From: Chrysemys picta bellii | Taxonomy: Eukaryota > Chordata > Testudines > Emydidae | Assembly (NCBI RefSeq): GCF_011386835.1 | Contig: NC_088792.1 | Coordinates: forward strand, 64,835,287 to 64,899,286 | DNA: 64,000 bases | Direction: 5' to 3' | Shown: positions 36,156-48,580 of the stretch, in pieces | How positions within the stretch are numbered: the first letter of the stretch is position 1 | Layout of the letters: each line of letters opens with the position of its first letter | The notes under the pieces: model-generated | The model's database searches: none | The model's input: the letters and a program-made list of their open reading frames with translations, nothing else | What the model was told of the DNA's origin: nothing | Made by a program: the position numbers and the translations under genes

Positions 36156-37328
36156 CTGCAAACATAAAAGTTTTTCCATGTTCAGTGACGTTCGCCAATC
36201 TAATGCTTGTCTTCCTGTAAATACTAACTATTTAATGCTTTTGATGAAGTCACAATTTGCTAATGCACTTTCAATCAGATACGTGGAGCTAATGCCACAG
36301 CTTTTTTGTATTTCAATCTATACTTTTGGTGCCATAGCTTCCTATTCTAACAGCTATGCCTAAGTTTTAGATTAGCCATGAAACTTGAACACCAATGACT
36401 GCCTAAGAGAATAGTCATACTGCACATTGTATATGATTTCTAAGCATCTGAGCAATAAAGGTTTTGGTAAAGGGTGTAGTGTGTAATGACTAAATCCCAG
36501 AAAAGCAGATTTATTTTTCCCTTGAGCATCAAAGACAGATCAAGAAAATGGAAATGAGTAATTATGAACTGAGTGACACAAACAGGGGAGCCAATTAACA
36601 ATCCCACTGTATGGATATTTTTACTTGAATACATACCCTACCCTATTTATATATGGGCACTCTGAACTAGTAGGGGTAATTTTTAAAGAAATAGTAAATG
36701 AGAGAATTTTACGTATAATAAGATTTCAATGTATACCCATGTTTTTGCAGACATTTACTCTCAGACCACCTATATGTATGCTGTAAAGCACCTATGTAAT
36801 GTAGCCATATCTGGGGTAGCAATCCCTGAGCATGCAGCACAGCAGTAGGGAGAGGAAGTTATAGCCAAAGACACTAGAACAAACCCCAGTTCTTCCAAGA
36901 AGAGACACGTGGTTTGTAATATCCATTGAGAGCAAACAGGATCTTATTGGGCTTCTATGATCTCACCTAACAGAGTAAACTGTATAGGACTCCATGAAGG
37001 AAGGATGAAGGTCTGAGCTGACCCTTCTAGGATGTTAACCTGCAGTTCCAGGTACTCTAGGTGATTTTTAATTGCTGCTTAAACTACCTTTCTGGCTAGA
37101 AGGTATGTAGGAGAACAATAAAAACATTGACCAGTCTGCTGTATCAAGATGATTGGGTCTTCCCCACAGTTCAGTGGGAAATTTAAAGTACATAATCCTT
37201 TCAAAGTACCATCTCCTGGCTAAACCTCTGTGGATCAATATTGTTTTATTTTTCTAGATTTGGCATCAGAAAAGGGGGGGGGGGGTTAGAGAAAGCACAG
37301 ATCAGAGAAAACACCCAAGCTTAACGAC
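36156..37328. other. Intergenic DNA
   Basis: A 12-G run at 37274-37285 is the only structure noted. Confidence 0.4.
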
Positions 37329-37331
37329 TAA

Positions 37332-38111
37332 GGCCTGGTCTACACCAGGGATTCTCAACCTCTTTCTTTCTGAGGCCCCCACAACATGCTATAAAAGCTC
37401 CACGGCCCACCTGTGCCACAATAACTGGTTTTCTGCATATAAAAGCCAGAACTGTTGTTAAGGGGGTAGCAAGCAGGGCAACTGCCTGGGGCCCCATGCC
37501 ACAGGGGCCCACACAAAGCTACATTGTTTAGGCTTTGGCTTCAGCTTCGGGTGGCAGGGCTCAGAGCCCTGGGCTTCGGCCCCATGCGCCGGGACTTCAG
37601 CTTTCTGCCCTGGGCCCCAGTGAGTCTAATGCTGGCCTTGCTTGGCGGCCTCCCTAAAACCTGCTCATGGCCCCCCAGGGGGCCCCAGGCCCCTGATTGA
37701 GAACCACTGGTCTACACTACAGAGTTAGGTTGACGTAAAGCAGCTTATGTTGACCTAGTTGTGTCAGTGACAATGTCTATACTTGCTCCCGCTGATGTAA
37801 GTGCCCTACTACGCTGACATAACAAGTCCACCTCCACGAGAGGCATAGCGCTTATGTCTGTGTGGACACTGCGTTACTTACATTAGCTGTCATTCTTGTC
37901 AATTTCACGCCTCCCAGTGGGGAACCAAACTGAGACCCAGAGCTCTCAGCTCCTCCCACAGGCCCTCTTAAGTTGGTGGAAGCGTTCTGGTGAGGACGCG
38001 CACCACCGACAGAAGAAGAGCAATGTGGACATGAAAAACTGCAGTAACTACTGTGGTTGCTGTAAGTCAACCTAACGTAGGTTGACTTAAGTTTGTAGTG
38101 TAGACACGCCC
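37332..38111. mobile_element. Harbinger-like MITE split by a hAT element
   Basis: Direct TAA at 37329-37331 and 38112-38114. The ends are GGCCTGGTCTACAC and GTGTAGACACGCCC. Removal of the insert at 37346-37709 with one copy of its duplication leaves a MITE of about 408 bp of the same family. Confidence 0.85.
37346..37709. mobile_element. Non-autonomous hAT (Charlie-like) element nested in MITE
   Basis: Perfect 8-bp duplication GTCTACAC at 37338-37345 and 37710-37717. The ends CAGGGATTCTCAACC and GATTGAGAACCACTG are inverted repeats of Charlie type. The 364-bp interior has no transposase frame. Confidence 0.92.
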
Positions 38112-38114
38112 TAA

Positions 38115-40389
38115 GGCCACGGTCAACATTTTTTATTTTAAGCTTGGGTACCTACCAGTGAGCCCCCACATAGTAGAGCATCTTAAATGGATATAGAGGC
38201 CTAACTTTAGGTGTTTATTTTTGAAAGATTTGCCCTAAGCAGATGTCTAGTTGAGCTTCTGAAGCATTTCCCTTGCTTCACTGTGACTGACAAGCAAGGT
38301 AGGTAGTCAATTCACACTGATATTTTTACACACTGTCTGCACCTGCTGATTCCTGTTTTTCTTAGGAAGTACATTATTTGACATCTCTGGCAGATTCACA
38401 CCTGTTTCAGACATACCCTACTACAGCATTAAAAAAAAAGTCTCCAAACTTCTGAACGAACCAAAATCTATTCAACATGCAAGAATTGTCACCAGAAGCT
38501 TCACTGAGCGTCACTTTATAATGGCTAAAAAATGCTGGCAAGGGAGTAGAATTACACAGACTTTGAAACAAAGAAAGGAAAAGGTGAAATTTCTTATCAG
38601 TGGAGGGTTGTTGAAAAAGTGTATTGGATTTATGGTTTCAAGAGAAAGACAGCTGTGATGTTAATGAAAACTTGACCTGTATTTGTCCTTTAAATATATA
38701 TATTTTTTAAAAACTCATTTTCAAAGGAGGACATAAATGATGCACACTCAACACATTCCTGCCACCTTACTAAACACACATACAAATTTGTGCATGTAAA
38801 GATGTGCTAACAAAATGGATGTCCTAAACTCAGATTTTCAAAGGAAAGTATAACAAAAAAAGGATAGTGATACGTCTGTGAAGTGGACAGATTTTATTTA
38901 GCAGTAAATCAAAGACAAAAATTCCCAACTGGAAAAAAGCCCTAAGAAGGAAGTGACTAGAATTAAGTAGTGTGGGTTAAGACTCCCCCACCTCCCCATC
39001 CTAGTACCACTAACTTTAGGTTCATAGAAACAGATCTGGCATATACAGGAACGTTCTCAACAAAATATGTAAGTTTTAACCTCTGTAAACTGAACACAAT
39101 GTTTGCAGTTTCTACAGCAAATATTTTGGTATATTAACAACTCTGGAGAAAGGTTACCTGTAGAAGCAAGAGGCAGAGAAAGAGTTGAGAGGGGCACTGG
39201 AGGTTCCAGGTTCTTGGAATCTAATGAATATGTTCTTATTTTTAGATGAAACATCAGAGTTGTGGATTTCTCTCTTCTGTGGCCCAAAGATTTTGTTTAT
39301 AATGATGCACCTTCTCCACTGAAACCATTGTGAGTTTTCCCTTTCAGTCCTACTAAAACAAGTTCTAGCTGTATGTCTGTTGGCAGCAACTTGGCCAATT
39401 TGACTTCAGGCCTGGTTGTTGCCTCAGTTTACCTTTCTTCCCCAGTTAATCAGATTTCACACTGCATGTATTTTCTCAATAATCCTTCCATTTTAGAGGC
39501 TTGGCTCAAAACAGCCCAAATCTTCCACTCAGCCTTCCTGGCTGGCTCACACTCTCAGGGTCTTAGGCCTGTCCCTGCTGACGGTTTTCTTCTAAACACA
39601 TACCAGCTCCTTGAAGTGTCTCTCCTAATGACTTCAGGATGCATCCACATACCCCAGCAGGCCTGGATTTTAGTCACATGCTTCCTATCACATGAAGCTT
39701 GAATTAATTCCCTCTATCCGGTGAAGGGGGCTAAGCCTGCCACAGATGAAGCTGAGCCCCAATCCCTTTGAAGGGCTAGTTTACCCTGTGACAGTTGGCC
39801 TCCAGACATTAGCTAGTGCCAGAGGTGAAACTCATGCAGGGCCAAATCCTGTTCTTCCACACGACTGGGTACAAACCAAGCAACGACCTCAATTTGGCCC
39901 TCAGCATTTGCATACATCATTAGAAACCATACGACTCACGAGGCAGTATTTTGTGTTCCGGAAAAGTTCTCAAGCAGATATGTAAATCTCAGCACAGTAA
40001 CGAATGTCTAGGTCTTGAAGTACCATGCAAAAATAGTTGGCAGAATGACAGATAAAAGGAAAAGAATTTGAGAAAATTCTCTCATTGAAATCCCTTTATC
40101 TTGAATGCTATAGAGAGATTTATAATTAGCTTTAGTGAAATTAGGAGCTTCAGGAGTTGTATTAGAAGCTTAATTTCTTTCAATTGATCTATAATATCAT
40201 GCTCACTGCCAAAATGAAATCCTGCAAATTGAGGAATGGCAGTTTCTTACCTGATAATTTGGTTTCTTCAAGTCCCTCTTTGCCAAGGCTGATAAGAGGG
40301 GTTCTCCTACCAGCACAAAGAAAAAAATATATAAGTCTTTACAATATAATTCCTTTTTTATAGGGAGGTTTGGCTGAACCAGATCATGA
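38115..40389. other. Intergenic DNA
   Basis: No gene or element I can support. Open frames at 39057-39985 lack motifs or codon structure. Confidence 0.4.
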
Positions 40390-40650
40390 GTATGTCTATA
40401 CTGCAAAAAGTGTGCTTTTAACTTGGGATAGCTAACCTGCACTAGCTAAATGGATTTAGAATAGCAATGATGATACAGCATTTAACTCTGGTTAGCACCT
40501 CAAGCTAAGCCTGTAGGGTAACCTAGGGTTGAAATTCAGCCTCTAACCCAAATTAAAAACCAAGTTGCCATATCTTCATTGCTATTTTAACCTGGATTTG
40601 CTAACTCAAGCTAAGAACACACTTTTTTTGCAGTCTAGACATATCCTTAG
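40390..40650. mobile_element. MITE with TATGTCTATACTGCAAAAA ends
   Basis: The ends TATGTCTATACTGCAAAAAG and TTTTTGCAGTCTAGACATA are inverted. It is the same superfamily as the 3.3-kb MITE but with a different interior. Confidence 0.7.
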
Positions 40651-40736
40651 AGACTGCCCAAGCAAAACAAATTTCATTAATTTTAATACAATATTTCAGG
40701 AAAAGATGGGCTGAACTCTACCGACATGTGACAGGG

Positions 40737-41496
40737 TTCACTCACCAGAGTGGTGCCTCCTGGTGGTTGTCTCAAGGAGTGGTGCCTCCTGGTGGTTGTC
40801 TCTGTCATCAGAATGCCCTCTACTGGGTGGTGCCTTTCCCGCTGCCCTCTCCACCTGCAGATCCATCTCAGCCCAGGAACTACAATGTCTTTTTCATGAC
40901 TCAGCCCTCCAGCCATGCCACCATCCATGTTTTCCCCCTTTCAGGGGCAGGGGGGAGAGGGAGTGTCTCCTGGTTCTGTAGTCCAGACACTTCCCCAATG
41001 GCAAGGGGAGGGGGCGGCCCACCCACCACTTTGGGTCCCAACCCAGGGACTTTGTAGATAGTAGCCTCCTGCTGCCTCTCCTTAACTTCTCCACCAGTGC
41101 TGCTTCAATTCCCTGGGCCACTTCACCACAGCCCCAGCACCTTCTTTGCCCCCTTCTCAAGGACTCCAGCCCACAAGTCCCAGCAGCCAGCCAGGAGCTA
41201 CCTCCTGCTCCCCCAGTCCATGCCAGTAACTGCTCTGTCAAAGGTGTTACCTTCTTGCAGCCCCCTAAGAACACAGTCCTTGCTCCTTAGATTCCCTCAA
41301 GCAACTGCCTGTCTCTGGCCCTGCAGCTCCTTTTATGTAAGCCCACTGGGCCCTGATTGTCTGCCCCTCACAGCCCTTCCCTGATTGGCTGTGGCTCACG
41401 CAGCCTCTCTAGGCAGCTTGGAGGACTCACCTCCACTCTGGGGCTAGGACAGGGTTAATCCCTTCCACACCTGTGTGGGGCAAACATCCTACCACA
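40737..41496 (-). mobile_element. Solo-LTR-like element, 760 bp
   Basis: TG...CA ends (minus strand TGTGGTAGG to CCTGTCACA), with 5-bp flanks CGACA and CAACA (one mismatch). On the minus strand a CCAAT box (41384-41388) is followed about 50 bases on by a TATA-like CATAAAA (41331-41337). A 29-bp tandem duplication lies at 40748-40802. No retroviral coding sequence adjoins, so it is probably a recombination remnant of an endogenous retrovirus. Confidence 0.6.
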
Positions 41497-43055
41497 CAAC
41501 AAAACAAAAAACAGATGGGATAACTGGGCTTGCCTAGAAGGACTTAGAGAAAACAAATGAATAGAAAAGAAATTGGTATTCTCCAACATCCTACTGTGCC
41601 AGTCCACACAGTGAGAACCAAAACAGCAGTGCCCAAGGCCAGAACAGGCATAGGCTATCTGGAAAAGTCAAATGAGTACAGCATACAGGACCCAATGTTC
41701 AACTGGGGCATCAGCCAGAGACTGCCACCACAAATCTTTAATGGAAATGATGTGGAATTATGCTTTATACTACTTTAGGTGAGAAGCACCCCCTTTCTTG
41801 TCCTGAGAGACAGAGACTGCTCTCATGGAATTGGCCTTGAAAGAAAGTGAAGCATTTTAATCCTGAATAGAATAAAGTTTTGAACCCAGTGAGGCTGAGA
41901 AATCTTTGTTGAAGCCCGTATTATCAGATTAATATGCAGACCCCTCTTCACATAAAGAGTATTTCTCATTTCAAGATGACAGACAGAGTCAGGAAAGAGG
42001 CTTTGGGGCGGAAATGAAAACAGGCTTGATTTCAAGTTTGTTCTGAAGACAAGACCAATGGCCCTGCACCTCATAATAGCCTATATGGCTTCCTCTCCCA
42101 AAAGGCTCATTTCCATCATGGTGGACCAGAGAGATCCAAGGACAAATCCTGGTGAATATTCTCATCATGTAAACCACAGATGAGAGCAGGCTTCATCTGT
42201 AGAGGCAAGGAAAGGTGAGCTAGTGGAGTTTGATTGAAGAGAAACAATGGCTGAGATGCCAAAGCAGGACTGGTTGCATATACCCAGGGCAGTCACACCA
42301 GAGACATCCCCATGTAGCCCAGCACTTGAAGACACAGCCAGGCTCTCAGATGCATTGAACCAAGGGGATGACTTCAATCTTCAGTTTCATGATGAGAAGC
42401 TCTGGAAGGAACCCCTTGCTGACCTGAGTATTGGACTTGGCTCCAAGACAGTTGAATACCTGAGACAGGGAGAGTTCTTGGCTCGATTTATCACCCCGTT
42501 CTAAGATTCCAGAAAAAATGACACCCTGCTAACTGCCAGGTTTGCCTTTCTTTTTGATTTTAGCTGCCCCAACCAATCATTCAGGGCTGAGTGGACAGTC
42601 GCTCTCCTGGAGAGCAGTGACCAGTGCCACCTAGTTTATTGTGTGGGATATTGTGGCCATGAAAAGAAAGCAGGGTCACAAATGGAGGCTGCTTGCTCAC
42701 TAGTTGATCTCTGACAGCTGGAAGAGGTGGGACATATAGGCCAACTGTCTCCATTTAGATGACATAGCTTCTATTTGTCAGTAAAATACTGACCATTTTC
42801 CTATTCTTCCCATCCAAGATGCTCATTAGTCCAAATGATTGTGATGGAGGTAAAGAGTATGTGCCAGTTTCCCCCCCATACCAAAATGGCCCTATATTTA
42901 CAGTGTTCAAATATAAAAAGGTCTTAAACTTCTTAGAATACTCTGAGCAGAAGGAAAAATAACAACAACCTCTTCACTACAAGAGTAGCCTACTCAAAAC
43001 CTAAAAATAAAAGTGTTAGGGAAAAACATTTATTAGAGAGAAGGGTAACACACCC
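41497..43055. other. Intergenic DNA
   Basis: No supported feature; short frames only. Confidence 0.4.
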
Positions 43056-44135
43056 TGTAACGATGTGGTTCTGGCGGGACCCAACTGAGAGTGCCAATTC
43101 AGGACAAATCGCTTAAAACAGGGCAGTTACAGCCCTAGGCTGGGGTTTTTTCACCTCTAAGGCAAACCAAACCAGCCAGACAAAGAGGACTTTGATCTAA
43201 CCCCACTGGCTAACCACAAGTCACACAAGCAATTCCCTTAGACACTCCAGTTTCCCAGTATCACCACCAGTGCCACTCGTTATGGGGACAAATGGTTATG
43301 AAAACCAATACCCCATTAAAAGAAAAAAGGTTTTCCTGATCCCAAAGGATCAAGCCCCAGACCCAGGTCAATATACAAATCAGATCTTACCCATAAATCA
43401 CGCTGTTGCCAATCCTTTAGAATCTAAAATCTAAAGGTTTATTCATAAAAGGAAAAAGATAGAGATGAGAGCTAGAATTGGTTAAATGGAATCAATCACA
43501 GACGTAATGGCAAAGTTCTTGGTTTAGGCTTGTAGCAGTGATGAAATAAACTGCAGGTTCAAATCAAGTCTCTGGAATACATCCCCAGCTGGGATGGGTC
43601 ATCAGTCCTTTGTGTAGATCTTCAGTTTGTAGCAAAGTCCGTCCAGAGGTAAGAAGCAGGATTGAAGCCAAGATGGAGGAGAGGCATCAGCCTTTTTATA
43701 GTCTTTTCCAGGTGTACGAACACCTCTTTGTTCTTACTGTGGAAAATTACAGCAAAATGGAGTCTGGAGTCACATGGGCAAGTTCCTGCATATTTTGCTG
43801 AGTTACAAGGCATATCTGCCTTCTCTCCATGGGTCAATTGTATAGCTGATGGTCCTTAATGCGCCATCAAGCAGGCTAGGCAGAGCTAATACCAACTTGT
43901 CTGGGATGTCTCCCAGAAGCATAGCATAAGTTTGAAATACAGACAGTATGGAGCCAATATTCACAACTTCAACTACAAAATTGATACACACATATAGACA
44001 GCATAATCATAATCAGCAAACCATAACCTTGTCTTAGACACCTCATTTGACCCCTTTTTTACAAGATTTGGTGCCACTACAGGACTTTGGTTGCAACCAT
44101 GTTCTATATGATCCCAGATTATATCAATAACGTCA
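43056..44135 (-). mobile_element. Solo-LTR-like element, 1.08 kb
   Basis: Read on the minus strand it begins TGACGTTATTGATA and ends CATCGTTACA, with a TATA box TATAAAAAGG (plus 43691-43700) and an AATAAA about 250 bases downstream (plus 43438-43443), as in U3-R-U5. The flanks CACCC and CCCCC are a possible mutated 5-bp duplication beside a C-run. No gag, pol or env sequence is present, so it is best read as a solo LTR of an old endogenous retrovirus. Confidence 0.65.
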
Positions 44136-44838
44136 CCCCCCCCATACACACACACACACAATCTAACCTGATTAGCCAAAAAAGCTGCCTTAATTTCCTG
44201 GAAATGGAATAACAACTAAGCCGAGTCAATTGGGAAGTGAGCCAGACTCTGCTGTTTTGGGGAGTGAATTCACAAGAGCTATGGTGTTTTTTGTCTTCAC
44301 TTATAGGTAGGAGGACTTATATCTAATACCTGGAAATGGCACAAAAGGACATTGTAGGATTGGTATTATAAAAATTGAACTCGGCAATAAAAAGGTATCC
44401 TTTATCAAGATCATGGAAAATAATTTTTGATAAGAACCAGAGGTTATTTTTCATATTAATGCTAATGTACGACTCCTTTCTACTGAGCTGTGTTCCCTCT
44501 TCTGTCAACTATTTCCTATAAACTAATGACAGCCAGTGGATATCACTGTCTGCACCACACAGGTAAAGATCTGATCTAGAAGACAAATCTAAAATTATAC
44601 CATCAACTGTAATGTAACTCAATCATGGGATGTAAATGGGGACATTAGACTCTAGCATTACAGAGGAAGGATCAAAGTCTAAGGCTCTGCAAAACGTCAT
44701 TTGATACATGCAGCAAGTAATAGTCATACTATCTCTGAACCAGCTGATTTACTAATGTGGGATATATATCACCCAAAGGTGGGATAAAAGGGAGTAAAAT
44801 ATGAAACACTGAGCCAAGATGGCTGATTTCAGAGGGAA
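44136..44838. other. Intergenic DNA
   Basis: A short AC tract near 44147-44160; otherwise no supported feature. Confidence 0.4.
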
Positions 44839-44846
44839 ATCTGAAC

Positions 44847-45393
44847 CAGGGCCGGCTCTGGCTTTTTTGCCGCCCCAGGCAAAAAAGATTCCGGCCGCCC
44901 CCCCCCCCCTCCAGCGCAGCAGGAGAGGGCGCGGGGGGGAGGGCGGCCGGAGCCCCGGGGGAAGGGCGGTGAGCCCCGGCCGGGGCTCTGCTTTCCCCGG
45001 TGGCTAGAGCGCCAGGCAGCAAGCCCCGATTGGGGCTCCGCTCTCCCTGGCGGCCGGGGGGGAGGGCGCCGGGGGGGGAGGGCGGTCGGAGCCCTGGGAG
45101 GAGGGCGGAGTGCCCGGCCGGGGCTCCGCTTTCCTCGGCGGCTGGGGGGAGGGCGCGGGGGGAGGGCGGCCGGAGCCCTGGGAGGAGGGCGGAGCACAAG
45201 CTCGGCGGCTGGGGCTCCACTCTCCCCGGCGGCCAGAGCGCCGGGAGGAGGGCGGCGAGCCCGGCCGGGGCCCCGCTCTCCCCGGTGGCCAGAGCGCCGG
45301 GAGGAGGGCGGCGAGCCCGGCCGGGGCCCCGCTCTCCCCGGTGGCCGGAGCTGGAGCACAAGCTTGGTGGGCTGGTGCCTGGAGCCGGCCCTG
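44847..45393. mobile_element. GC-rich non-autonomous hAT-like element with internal minisatellite
   Basis: Perfect 8-bp duplication ATCTGAAC at 44839-44846 and 45394-45401. The inverted ends CAGGGCCGGCTCTGGC and GCCTGGAGCCGGCCCTG match the 30.2-kb element. The interior is extremely GC-rich and contains tandem units, two of them 56 bp and nearly identical (45239-45294, 45295-45350). Frames of up to 273 codons here arise only from the absence of A/T-rich stops. Confidence 0.92.
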
Positions 45394-45447
45394 ATCTGAA
45401 CATAAATTGAAACAGGCAACTGATAGAAGGAAGATGTAGGAATAAAA

Positions 45448-45983
45448 CAGAAGTCCCCAAACTATGGGGTGTGTCCCCGTGGTGGTGGCAGGGCGGGGGA
45501 GATTGGAGGAACATCCAGGGGGGCAGGGCAGGGCCCGGGCCAGCCCCCATGGGAAGTGAGGAGGGAGTGCCACCCAGCCCCTCCCTGCCCCCAGCTCCGC
45601 TCTGGCCGTGCCCACAGCTGTGTCCCCAGCCTCAGCACAGCTCCGCTCCCAGCCCCGTGACAACCCCTGGCCACAACTCTGTTCCCAGCCTGGGGCCAAG
45701 GCCGGGAGTGAAGCTGCACTTGGCTGCAGGCCTGGTTGCCAGCCCACCCTGCAGCCTGGCTGTGGCTCCATTCCTGCCCCTAGCCTCAGCCCCCGGCCAT
45801 GGCCCCACTCCCAGCCCCAGACCCACCTCCAGCTGCATCCCCAGCCTCGGCCCCCTTACCCTGTCCGTTCCCCCCCCCCCCCCGAAGCCATGGCCCCACT
45901 CCCGGCCCTGGCTCTAGGGGGACAGGGAGGCATGGACAGGGGTAAGGGGGGCTACAAAACCCTCAAAAGTTTGGGGACTGCTG
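45448..45983. mobile_element. C-rich non-autonomous hAT (Charlie-like) element
   Basis: Perfect 8-bp duplication GAATAAAA at 45440-45447 and 45984-45991. The ends CAGAAGTCCCCAAACTATGG and AGTTTGGGGACTGCTG are inverted. The interior repeats CCCAGCCTCAGCCCC-like phrases. It lies only 46 bp from the right duplication of the previous element. Confidence 0.92.
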
Positions 45984-45991
45984 GAATAAAA

Positions 45992-46944
45992 GAACGGGGG
46001 GGGGGGGGACAGAATTAAAGAATTCAACCTAATGGGACCTTCATTTAACACACGCTGAGCTACCAGAACCCTCAGTGGGAAGAGAGATGTGTGTGTTACT
46101 GCTATGAGTGCTTCCATTGGTTCTTATATTAGGTTGTGATATTTGGCACCTTCCCAATGAGCTAAAGCACAAGCATGGTGCTAATCTTTACAGCAGCAGG
46201 GTACATAATGTGATGGAATATTTCATCCTGCGCCAAACTTTATTTTACCTTGAAGTCCTTCTCTTTTGAGCATGGGTTTTACCTTGATTTCAATCTTTTC
46301 ATCCCATTCATGTGCAGAGAACCAACCTCCTCTTCTTGATTGGCTTTCTGACTTCGCACTACATTTTACTGAAAAACTTTTCCTTCTTGGGGGGAGGGGA
46401 GGAAGGTGATTTTGTGTGTGTCATAATATTATACTGAGATGTCATATCACCTTCACGAGGGCTCAGGTTAACACAAGCACATGTTAGGGCTTGATTTTTC
46501 AAGGTGCGGAGCACATTGGTCCTGATCTAGTAAGGCACTGAAGCACATGATTAACTTTAAACAAGTCAGAAGTCCCAAAATGTGCTGAGTACTCCTTCCC
46601 AGATCCATCAAAACACTCAGAGTGCTCAGAATCTTGTCGGATTGAGTCCTTAAACTTTGCAAAAGGAGTCCAGAATACATAATACAGTTTAATAGAGAGT
46701 ATGCCTCCTATTTAGCATACTTACATTCAGAACCTTATTTCTAGTTTCAATTGTGTATCAACTGATAGAAGGAATGGCTTTATAGTCTTCTAAATACAGC
46801 AGAATGTGTTACACTTTGCCTTATGCTAGAATACCCATACATAGAGTGAGATAATATAGCGGTAGGCAAATTGGACATACCTAAAATAAAAGGCTGACCC
46901 ACAGTTGCAACTATTACATATTCTAACATCTTACTTTGTTCTGT
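45992..46944. other. Intergenic DNA
   Basis: Poly-G at about 46007-46016. The segment at 46480-46650 resembles a decayed small MITE beginning GGGCTTGATTTTTCAAGGTG. Confidence 0.4.
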
Positions 46945-47070
46945 CAGAGTTTAAGGCCAGAAAGGATCATGAGATCAGCTAGTCTGACATCCTGTATCAT
47001 AGGTCACCAACACTACCCAGCACCCACACACTAAACCCAGCAACTGAAACTAGACCAAAGTATTACAGCA
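46945..47070 (-). mobile_element. CR1 3'-end fragment
   Basis: AGTTTAAGGCCAGAAAGGAT followed by CTAGTCTGACATCCTGTAT is the antisense of a common CR1 3' UTR. The limits are approximate. Confidence 0.7.
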
Positions 47071-47310
47071 CAGTAGACTGGGCTGTCGTGTACCACTGAA
47101 AGAGAATAGGAGGAATCGAGGTGCCTGAGGCCTCTGCAATGGCAGGGAAATGATTAAAGTAATCCTTGCAACTGACCTGCACCGAAATGCTGCAAAGGAA
47201 GGCAACCCCCCAGAGGATTGCCATGCATCTGGTTTTCGACCAGAACGGCTGGTCAAAAAGGGACCCTGGCGGCTCTGGCCAGCACTGCTGACCAGGTGGT
47301 TAAAAGTCTG

Positions 47311-47643
47311 GTCGGCAGCACAGCGGGGCTAAGGCAGGCTCCCTGCCTGCCCTAGCTCTGCACAGCTCCCCAGAAATGGATGGCATGTCTAGCCCCTAGG
47401 TGCAGGGGTGCTCAGGGAAGCTCCACATGCTACCCCCACCCCTAGCGCTGGCTTCACATCTCCCATTGGTCGGGAACCACAGCCAATGGGAGCTGCGGGG
47501 GCGGCTCCTGTGAGCGTGGGCAGCACACATTTCGCAGAGCCCCCAGTCCCTCTGCCTAGGGGCCGGACATGCCATCCGCTTCTGGGAGCAGCGTGGAGCC
47601 AGGGCAGGCAGGGAGCCTGCCTTAGCCCCGCTGCGCCACCGAC
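47311..47643. repeat. Long imperfect inverted repeat (hairpin ~330 bp)
   Basis: The arm at 47311-47352 (GGTCGGCAGCACAGCGGGGC...) returns inverted at 47601-47643 with few mismatches, and a further inverted stretch around GGATGGCATGTC...CCCCTAGG at 47377-47401 pairs with 47553-47580. It appears to be the 5' part of a larger GC-rich repeat. Confidence 0.75.
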
Positions 47644-47689
47644 CGGGAGCCACTTGTGGTAAGTGCTGCCCGGCCGGAGCCCGCAACCT

Positions 47690-48170
47690 GAGCCACCTGT
47701 CCCAGGTTGGAACCCCTTCCTGCACCATAACTCACTCCCAGACCCCGCACCCCCTGCCCCAGGTCGGAACCCCCTCCCAGACCACAACTCCCTCCCGGAC
47801 CCTGCACCCCCTCCTGCAATCCAAACACCTTGGCCCCAGCCTGGAGCCCCCTCCTAAACCCCAAACCCCTCATCCCCCGCCCAACCCCAGAGCCCACACC
47901 CCTAGCCAAAGCCTGCATCCCTTCCCACACCTCAACTCCCTGCCCCAGCCCTGAGCCCGCTCCTGCACTCCAAATCCCTTGGCTCCAGCCTGGAGCCCCC
48001 TTCTGCACTTCAAACCCCTCATCCCCAGCCCCATCCCAGAGCCCGCTCACTCCAGCTGGAGCCCTCACCCCCTCCCACACCCCAACCCCCTGCCTCAGCC
48101 CTGAGCCTCCTCCTGTGCCCCGAACCCCTCATTTCTGGCCCCACCCCAGAGCCCACACCCCTCCCACACC
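47690..48170. repeat. C-rich tandem repeat, unit ~150 bp, about three copies
   Basis: CCTGGAGCCCCCTYCT begins near 47840 and again near 47989, followed each time by CAAACCCCTCATCCCC-type wording, giving a period of about 150 bp. Strand asymmetry (C on plus, G on minus) is strong. It is contiguous with the hairpin at 47.3-47.6 kb, so both are probably one element. Confidence 0.7.
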
Positions 48171-48580
48171 CCAGCCCAGTGAAAGTGAGTGAGGGTGGGG
48201 GAGAGCAAGCGACAGGGGGAGGGGGGCTTGAGTGAGTGGGGGATGGGGCCTCAGAGAAAGGGTGGGGCCTCAGGGAAGGAGCAGGGCAAGGGTGTTCGGT
48301 TTTGTGCAATTAGAAAGTTAGCTATCCTAACCCTCCCACCCAAGGTCACTGCCAGTCTGACTTGGTGGAAATTCCTTCTTGACCCCGCATCTGGCAATCA
48401 GTTAGGCCATGAGCATGTGAGCAAAAGAACCAGCCAACCAAGCAACAGAGAAAGAGACAATACTCGCTGCCACCTCAGAGCACTGGTCCACCTTGTGCAG
48501 TGTCCCATCTCCAGCCAGGGCCACCTCTGATGCTTCTGAGGAAGGAGATCATTGTTGTTATATACTAGCATTTTATTATA

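Noticed and set aside
44729..45771. Long minus-strand frames (up to 273 and 255 codons) rich in Pro, Arg, Gly
   Set aside because: They lie across two transposons with perfect target duplications; the composition is that of GC-rich tandem repeats, and overlapping frames exist on both strands.
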